A stretch of 9,793 nt of DNA from Patescibacteria group bacterium. GTDB lineage: Bacteria; Patescibacteriota; Patescibacteriia; Patescibacteriales; VMTK01. The DNA lies in the NCBI GenBank assembly GCA_018896595.1, contig JAHIME010000047.1:1-9793 (forward strand). The letters run 5' to 3'. The translations under genes were made by a program, and so were the position numbers. Under the pieces are notes generated by a model that was not told where the DNA came from, searched no databases, and saw only the letters and a program-made list of their open reading frames with translations. Numbering within the stretch: the stretch's first letter is position 1; each line of letters starts with the position of its first letter. This document shows, in pieces, positions 6,318-9,793 of this stretch.

Positions 6318-6949
6318 ATTATTTTATTATTTATTAAATAATTTTTCACATATTTAAAAATAATTTCATGGCCTTTGGAATCGGGATGCACGCCGTCCGT
6401 TAACATCTTCTCGTAATCCAATTTTTCAAACTCGCTGAAAATTTCAATGAAATATCCTCCGTTATTTTCAAAAATGGCTTTGGCGATTTCATCGTATTTT
6501 TTGATGTACTCGTTTTTATACGAACAATCGGGAACCCAAGGAATCGGATCTACTCGCCTATCAACCGGAGTTGAACCGACGAAAATGATCTTATCTGAAT
6601 ATTTTTTTGCAAGACTAAACAGCTGTTTTAAATTCTCTTTATATTTTTTAGACGGGCATCTGAAACTTTTTTCCGTTTTATTATAAATTGAGTCGTTCGC
6701 GCCGGTTGAAAAAATAATAATCGTTTCTTCGTTTTCCCATATTCTTAGCTTTGCTTCATTTTCAAATCTTTCCAATATGCCGCCAGCCGTTTCTCCATCA
6801 ATCCCCAGATTATAAACCAAATAATACAACTCAAAACCTGAATTAATAATTTTTTGATCCAGATATTTTCTCAATCTTTGCGCCCAGCCGCCTTCCACGT
6901 CCCAGGCTCCGTAAGCGATGCTATCTCCAAATATTAAAATTCGCGACAT
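6314..6949 (-). CDS. SGNH/GDSL-family hydrolase (esterase/lipase type)
   Basis: This 211-residue protein carries the SGNH hydrolase blocks: ILIFGDSIAYG (4-14) with nucleophile S10, NLGIDGETAG (47-56) with the block II glycine, STGANDS (81-87) with N85, and DGVHPDSKGH (185-194) with D185 and H188 of the catalytic triad. The family hydrolyses esters, including lipids, acyl-CoA and acetylated sugars; the substrate here cannot be told. No signal peptide is visible, so it is probably cytoplasmic. The gap to htpX upstream (49 bases) is filled by a heptanucleotide repeat, leaving no visible ribosome binding site. Its stop overlaps the start of the DUF5661 gene. Confidence 0.9.
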   Translation of the reverse strand: MSRILIFGDSIAYGAWDVEGGWAQRLRKYLDQKIINSGFELYYLVYNLGIDGETAGGILERFENEAKLRIWENEETIIIFSTGANDSIYNKTEKSFRCPSKKYKENLKQLFSLAKKYSDKIIFVGSTPVDRRVDPIPWVPDCSYKNEYIKKYDEIAKAIFENNGGYFIEIFSEFEKLDYEKMLTDGVHPDSKGHEIIFKYVKNYLINNKII

Positions 6950-6951
6950 AA

Positions 6952-7000
6952 TTTTAAAATTGAAAATTTATTGAAAATTAGAAATTGAAAATTGAAAATT
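6952..7000. repeat. Intergenic heptanucleotide repeat (AATTTTC)n
   Basis: On the minus strand the 49-base gap between htpX and the SGNH gene is mostly AATTTTC heptads, broken once by AATA. Positions 6957-6979 match 9150-9172, inside the thiolase gene, at 22 of 23 bases, including the position of the four-base interruption. The repeat runs into the htpX stop codon. Confidence 0.85.
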
Positions 7001-7916
7001 ATTGCGCTCCCATTCCCCTCAACGCCGCAACCCTTTCCTCTATCGGAGGATGCGTCATAAACGCTTTGGTAAAAAATCCTCTCTTTTTATTTTTATCCTT
7101 AAACGGCGAAGCGATATACAAATGCGCCGTGGCGCGGTTAGCAACTTCCAGCAGCTCTTGGTCGGCCGAGATTTTTTCCAAAGCGCGCGCCAAGCCATCG
7201 GGATAACGGGTTAAAAGAGCGCCGTCCGCGTCGGCCAAAAATTCGCGCTTTCTTGAAATAGCAAACTGCATCAGATAAGCGAAAATCGGCGCCAAGATTG
7301 ACAAGACAATGGCCGCGATAAATATTATTAATTGCAACTGGCCGCCTTCGCGGTCATTGCCGCGCTTTCTCCCGCCGCCCCAAAAAGTCCAACGCCTGAA
7401 CCAATCGGCCAACAGCACAATCACGCCGACTAAAACCGTAACAATGGTGGCGAGCAGAATGTCGCGGTTGCCTATATGCGATAATTCGTGGGCGATCACT
7501 CCTTCCAGCTCGCTTTTATCAAGTTTTTGCAACAAGCCGGCGGTAACCGCGATAACCGCGTGCTCCGGGTCGCGGCCGGTGGCGAACGCGTTTGGCGCCG
7601 TATCATTAATAATATAAATTTTCGACGTTGGCAGGCCGGCGGCGATGCATAAATTTTCCACTATATGGTAAAGCTCGCGATTGCTGTCATGGTCAACCGG
7701 TTTGGCATCGCTCATGGCCAAAACTATTTTATCGCTCCACCAATAGCTTACAAAAGACATAATAACGCTTAAGCCAACCGCGAAATACAAAATTCCCGAG
7801 CTTTCCATGGCCGCGCTGAAAACATAACCGATCAAAATTATGGACACGAAAAACACGGACATCAAAAGCCATGTCTTTCGTTTGTTTAAATCTGAATGAG
7901 TATAGAGTGTCGGCAT
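6999..7916 (-). CDS. htpX: HtpX-like integral membrane zinc metalloprotease
   Basis: The start at 7916 gives 305 residues beginning MPTLYTHSD and lies four bases after the upstream stop; an in-frame ATG at 7958 would add 14 poorly matching residues and overlap that gene by 38 bases. HtpX is an M48 protease that degrades misfolded membrane proteins. Hydrophobic segments are at about 16-36, 42-60, 153-170 and 194-216. The zinc site is HELSH (143-147), with E225 in SRKREFLADADGA (221-233) as the likely third ligand. NAFATGRDPEHAVIAVTAGL (109-128) and the THPPIEERVAAL tail (288-299) are typical. With lemA two genes upstream it forms the commonly seen lemA/htpX association. Confidence 0.95.
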   Translation of the reverse strand: MPTLYTHSDLNKRKTWLLMSVFFVSIILIGYVFSAAMESSGILYFAVGLSVIMSFVSYWWSDKIVLAMSDAKPVDHDSNRELYHIVENLCIAAGLPTSKIYIINDTAPNAFATGRDPEHAVIAVTAGLLQKLDKSELEGVIAHELSHIGNRDILLATIVTVLVGVIVLLADWFRRWTFWGGGRKRGNDREGGQLQLIIFIAAIVLSILAPIFAYLMQFAISRKREFLADADGALLTRYPDGLARALEKISADQELLEVANRATAHLYIASPFKDKNKKRGFFTKAFMTHPPIEERVAALRGMGAQ

Positions 7917-7920
7917 ATGT

Positions 7921-8289
7921 TTAAGACAACAATTTTTTAATCTTTTTAGCAGAAACAACTATCGCTCCTTTAATATTATAACCTTTATTTTCCGGCATAT
8001 TTTTGACAAAATCAAACCATTTTCCGGATTCGTAATTTTTTGCCGCGCCTTTAATTTCAAAGCCCGCGCAAGCGGTTTCCCATTCTTTATTCCAAACAAC
8101 AAGCGCGACATTCTTATTATTCTTTAAATTCTTAACAGATTCCTTAATATGAGTATTGGTTATAATTATTTTATTTCCGAAAACTTTAACATACGCCACG
8201 GCAATAGAATGAGGCTTGCCGCTTTTATCAACCGTGGAAAATCCAATCGCGTTATTTTCCACTAATTTTTTTATTCCCGGAGTAATCAT
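7921..8289 (-). CDS. Pyridoxamine 5'-phosphate oxidase-like flavin split-barrel protein
   Basis: The preferred start is ATG 8289 (122 residues, MITPGIKKLVENN); an ATG at 8313 would add eight hydrophobic residues that do not fit the family. Relatives are small FMN-binding split-barrel proteins, usually dimers. NAIGFSTVDKSGKPHSIAVA (13-32) forms the first strands, NKIIITNTHIKESVKNLKNN (39-58) the flavin-phosphate-binding region, and VALVVWNKEW (61-70) and FEIKGAAKNYESG (77-89) the later barrel. KGAIVVSAKKI closes it. The substrate is unknown; such proteins may be oxidoreductases or cofactor binders, and true PNPOx activity is unlikely at this size. It lies between lemA (41 bases) and htpX (4 bases), presumably on one transcript. 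A TATAAT at 8329-8324 could add a promoter, without a recognisable -35. Confidence 0.82.
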   Translation of the reverse strand: MITPGIKKLVENNAIGFSTVDKSGKPHSIAVAYVKVFGNKIIITNTHIKESVKNLKNNKNVALVVWNKEWETACAGFEIKGAAKNYESGKWFDFVKNMPENKGYNIKGAIVVSAKKIKKLLS

Positions 8290-8330
8290 ATTTATAAATA
8301 TTATCTTAAACAAAAATATTCACATTATAT

Positions 8331-8897
8331 TTAAAATTTCACTTCTATATTCTCTCTTTCTTTAACTTCCGCAATCTCAAAAAACTCTCGCGCTTTAAAA
8401 CCTAACGTGCCGGCCATAATATTAGTCGGGAAAACTTGCAGTTTAGTGTTGAAGTCGCGAACATTGCCATTGTAAAACCGGCGGGCGGCTTGGATTTTAT
8501 CTTCGGTGTCTGTCAATTCTCTTTGCAGTTCCAAAAAATTCTGGTTGGCTTTTAAATCCGGATAACTTTCCGACAAAGCGAAAATTGATTTCAAGGTCGC
8601 GGATAAAGCGTTTTCCGCTTCAGCTTGTTTTTTTGCGTCTCCGCCTGATTGCGCCTGCATTGCCGCGTTGCGCGCTTGAACGACTTTTTCCAAAGTTTCC
8701 TTTTCGTGCGCCGCGTAGCCCTTTACCGTTTCCACCAAATTAGGAATTAAATCATAGCGCCTCTTTAACTGCACGTCAATATCGCTCCAGGCCTCGTCAA
8801 CCCGGTTTTTTAATTTAATCAACCCATTGTACATGGCGATTATTGCCAAAATTATAACGGCGACAACCCCCAGCACGATTAATAATACGATGGACAT
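8331..8897 (-). CDS. lemA: LemA family membrane-anchored protein
   Basis: This 188-residue protein has one N-terminal hydrophobic segment (about 3-22) followed by a long helical domain, the standard LemA layout, with the bulk probably outside the membrane. NRVDEAWSDIDVQLKRRYDL (32-51), IPNLVETVKGYAAHEKETLE (52-71) and VQARN are family signatures, as are ARRFYNGNVRDFN (about 137-149) and FPTNIMA (about 155-161). LemA proteins have no defined enzymatic role but commonly accompany HtpX, as here. Composition and length are normal. TATAAA lies six bases before the ATG, which would make its message leaderless if used, but no good -35 is seen. Confidence 0.95.
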   Translation of the reverse strand: MSIVLLIVLGVVAVIILAIIAMYNGLIKLKNRVDEAWSDIDVQLKRRYDLIPNLVETVKGYAAHEKETLEKVVQARNAAMQAQSGGDAKKQAEAENALSATLKSIFALSESYPDLKANQNFLELQRELTDTEDKIQAARRFYNGNVRDFNTKLQVFPTNIMAGTLGFKAREFFEIAEVKERENIEVKF

Positions 8898-8908
8898 AAA
8901 TTTTTTAT

Positions 8909-8948
8909 AGCCAATACCAAATAACTAAAAAATAATTCGGCATTGGGC
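8909..8948. repeat. Imperfect inverted repeat upstream of lemA
   Basis: GCCAATACC (8910-8918) and GGCATTGGG (8939-8947) are largely complementary, seven of nine pairs on the plus strand and one more as a wobble on the minus strand, around a 20-base AT-rich loop. It occupies most of the 70-base gap between the thiolase gene and lemA. It could be an operator, a weak RNA hairpin or another repeat; no T-tract follows. Confidence 0.3.
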
Positions 8949-8967
8949 ATTTATTAAAAATTAGATA

Positions 8968-9793
8968 TTATAATTTAGAAATTGATATTATCGCTTGTTT
9001 CCCCCGTGCCTTTACAGCGTAATATCCGGTAAGCAACGCGGCTATTCGCAAAATTTCTTCCTCGCTTTTCTCTTCTCCCATTTTCAACTCGCTCATCTTT
9101 AATTTATCAGGAATCTCAATCTCTAAAATGTTTGAAATTTGGAAATTGGAAATTGAAAATTCATTGAAAATTGGAAATTGGAAATTGGAAATTCTAATTA
9201 TAGTTGTCGGTCCCATTATCTCCTCTAACTCTAACATAACATCGCCTTTTTTAGCCAGCTTTTCCAAATTCTCATTATCTTCTTTATTCCGGCCAACAAC
9301 CGCCAAAACCCATTCGTGATTCGTCCCGCCGGGCGGGATTCGTTTCTTATTCGTGTCCATTCGTGTCTTAAACCAAAAAACCCGTCCGTATTTTAATAAT
9401 TCAACATCATTCGCATCGCACTCTGGCCGATTATCCAGCATTACCAACAACCTCTGGCTGAATTCAGGATCAGTTAAGAGGCAGCCGCCGGCAGGAGCGC
9501 TATAATATTTTAAATTATATTTTTCCGCCAGTTCCATCTGCCTCTCGCGCGTCCTGCCTTGAATATCCAATAATTTTCCCCTTACAACCAGTCCTTGTTT
9601 TTCAATTTCAGTTTCAGACAAAAGTTTGGCCGAAAGCGGGCGCAAAATTTCCACGCCGGCTAATTTTTCCACTCTTTTTAGCGCGTCTTTATTCTGCGAA
9701 AACGGCCTTTGGCCCAAGACTTCGCCGGTGGCGATAAAATCATAAATGCCGGCTCCATAGTCTCCCCACATCGCACTGCGGGGAGCTGTGGAG
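8968..9793 (-). CDS. PP-loop-type tRNA thiolation enzyme (TrmU/ThiI-like) with DUF814/NFACT-R-like tail, 5' end beyond the window
   Basis: The frame is open from the right edge to the stop at 8968, 274 visible residues; the ATG at 9771 is internal, since the conserved N-terminal PP-loop motif lies beyond the edge. Counting from that ATG, DFIATGEVLGQRPFSQN (11-27) and SAPAGGCLLTDPEFSQRL (91-108) are typical of the TrmU/ThiI-related family, with C97 a candidate persulfide cysteine. WVLAVVGRNKEDNENLEKLA (154-173) resembles the DUF814/NFACT-R RNA-binding domain. Probable role: ATP-dependent sulfur transfer to a tRNA uridine; the target base is unknown. Three repeat-derived stretches interrupt it: the hairpin at the right edge, an ACGAAT/GC-hairpin segment (about 136-153) and a heptanucleotide repeat (about 193-215). 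All keep the frame, but the density is unusual and function is not assured. Confidence 0.7.
   Translation of the reverse strand, partial: STAPRSAMWGDYGAGIYDFIATGEVLGQRPFSQNKDALKRVEKLAGVEILRPLSAKLLSETEIEKQGLVVRGKLLDIQGRTRERQMELAEKYNLKYYSAPAGGCLLTDPEFSQRLLVMLDNRPECDANDVELLKYGRVFWFKTRMDTNKKRIPPGGTNHEWVLAVVGRNKEDNENLEKLAKKGDVMLELEEIMGPTTIIRISNFQFPIFNEFSISNFQISNILEIEIPDKLKMSELKMGEEKSEEEILRIAALLTGYYAVKARGKQAIISISKL
9134..9194 (-). repeat. Heptanucleotide repeat (AATTTYC)n inside the thiolase gene
   Basis: On the coding strand the unit AATTTCC or AATTTTC repeats about eight times, interrupted once by AATG. Three heptads equal seven codons, giving the peptide pattern SNFQFPI, then SISNFQIS. The core 9150-9172 matches the intergenic copy at 6957-6979 at 22 of 23 bases. 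It falls after the GRNKEDNE domain and before the C-terminal helix. Confidence 0.9.
9311..9367 (-). repeat. ACGAAT repeat with embedded GC hairpin in the thiolase gene
   Basis: ATTCGT occurs five times on the plus strand, at 9312, 9319, 9338, 9349 and 9359. The second and third flank a GC-rich inverted repeat (TCCCGCC-G-GGCGGGA, 9324-9338). It encodes RMDTNKKRIPPGGTNHEW, placed between the YGRVFWF and VVGRNKEDN stretches, which are close together in the family as I know it. Confidence 0.75.
9753..9793. repeat. Long imperfect inverted repeat at the right edge
   Basis: CTCCA (9753-9757) pairs with TGGAG (9789-9793), and CTCCCCACA (9762-9770) with TGCGGGGAG (9777-9785) with one mismatch, around a TCGCAC loop. 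It lies within the reading frame just before DFIATGEVLGQRP and encodes a tract (SAMWGDYGAG) that does not look like family sequence. Confidence 0.7.

Noticed and set aside
6033..6341. Plus-strand open frame of 102 codons
   Set aside because: It is antisense to the DUF5661 gene, which has family motifs and a coupled start; the antisense peptide is low in information.
7917..7958. Longer htpX start at 7958
   Set aside because: It would overlap the upstream gene by 38 bases, and the added residues do not fit the family N-terminus, which begins MPTLYTH.

Overview
The window looks like chromosome from a member of the candidate phyla radiation (Patescibacteria). Supporting signs are a short Mur ligase without the usual N-terminal domain, a FemA/FemB transferase beside it, a lemA/htpX pair, very compact packing, and repeat-derived segments inside conserved genes. 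TGA is a genuine stop: in several genes it sits in an ATGA overlap with the next start. This argues against the TGA-as-glycine lineages (Gracilibacteria, Absconditabacteria). I cannot place it more finely from sequence alone.

All twelve genes lie on the minus strand, so transcription runs from right to left. In that order they are: a 5'-truncated PP-loop tRNA thiolation-type enzyme (right edge to 8968), lemA, a pyridoxamine-oxidase-like flavin split-barrel protein, htpX, an SGNH/GDSL hydrolase, a DUF5661 protein, an M18 aminopeptidase, a Nif3/DUF34 protein, a U32 peptidase-family (TrhP-like) protein, ruvA, a femAB-type peptidoglycan bridge transferase, and a 3'-truncated murE-like ligase (841 to left edge). 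No gap exceeds 107 bases. Three junctions are 4-base ATGA overlaps, pointing to polycistronic, coupled translation. I see no tRNA, rRNA, CRISPR array, insertion sequence or prophage.

The genes form loose groups. murE and femAB are cell-wall genes. lemA and htpX are the familiar membrane-protein quality-control pair, here split by a small flavoprotein gene. The SGNH hydrolase and DUF5661 genes are translationally coupled. The aminopeptidase, nif3, U32 and ruvA genes form a mixed housekeeping run, probably started by a TATAAT box just ahead of the aminopeptidase.

The most striking property is the repeats. At least six unrelated short-repeat types are embedded in frame in four conserved genes (femAB, ruvA, the U32 gene, the thiolase), always at positions that look like loops or linkers, and one of them recurs between genes. 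Two are perfect tandem duplications (32 bp and 14 bp) whose copies are read in different frames, so the duplication happened at DNA level and the protein tolerated it. A heptanucleotide element occurs both inside the thiolase gene and between htpX and the hydrolase gene, with 22 of 23 core bases shared.
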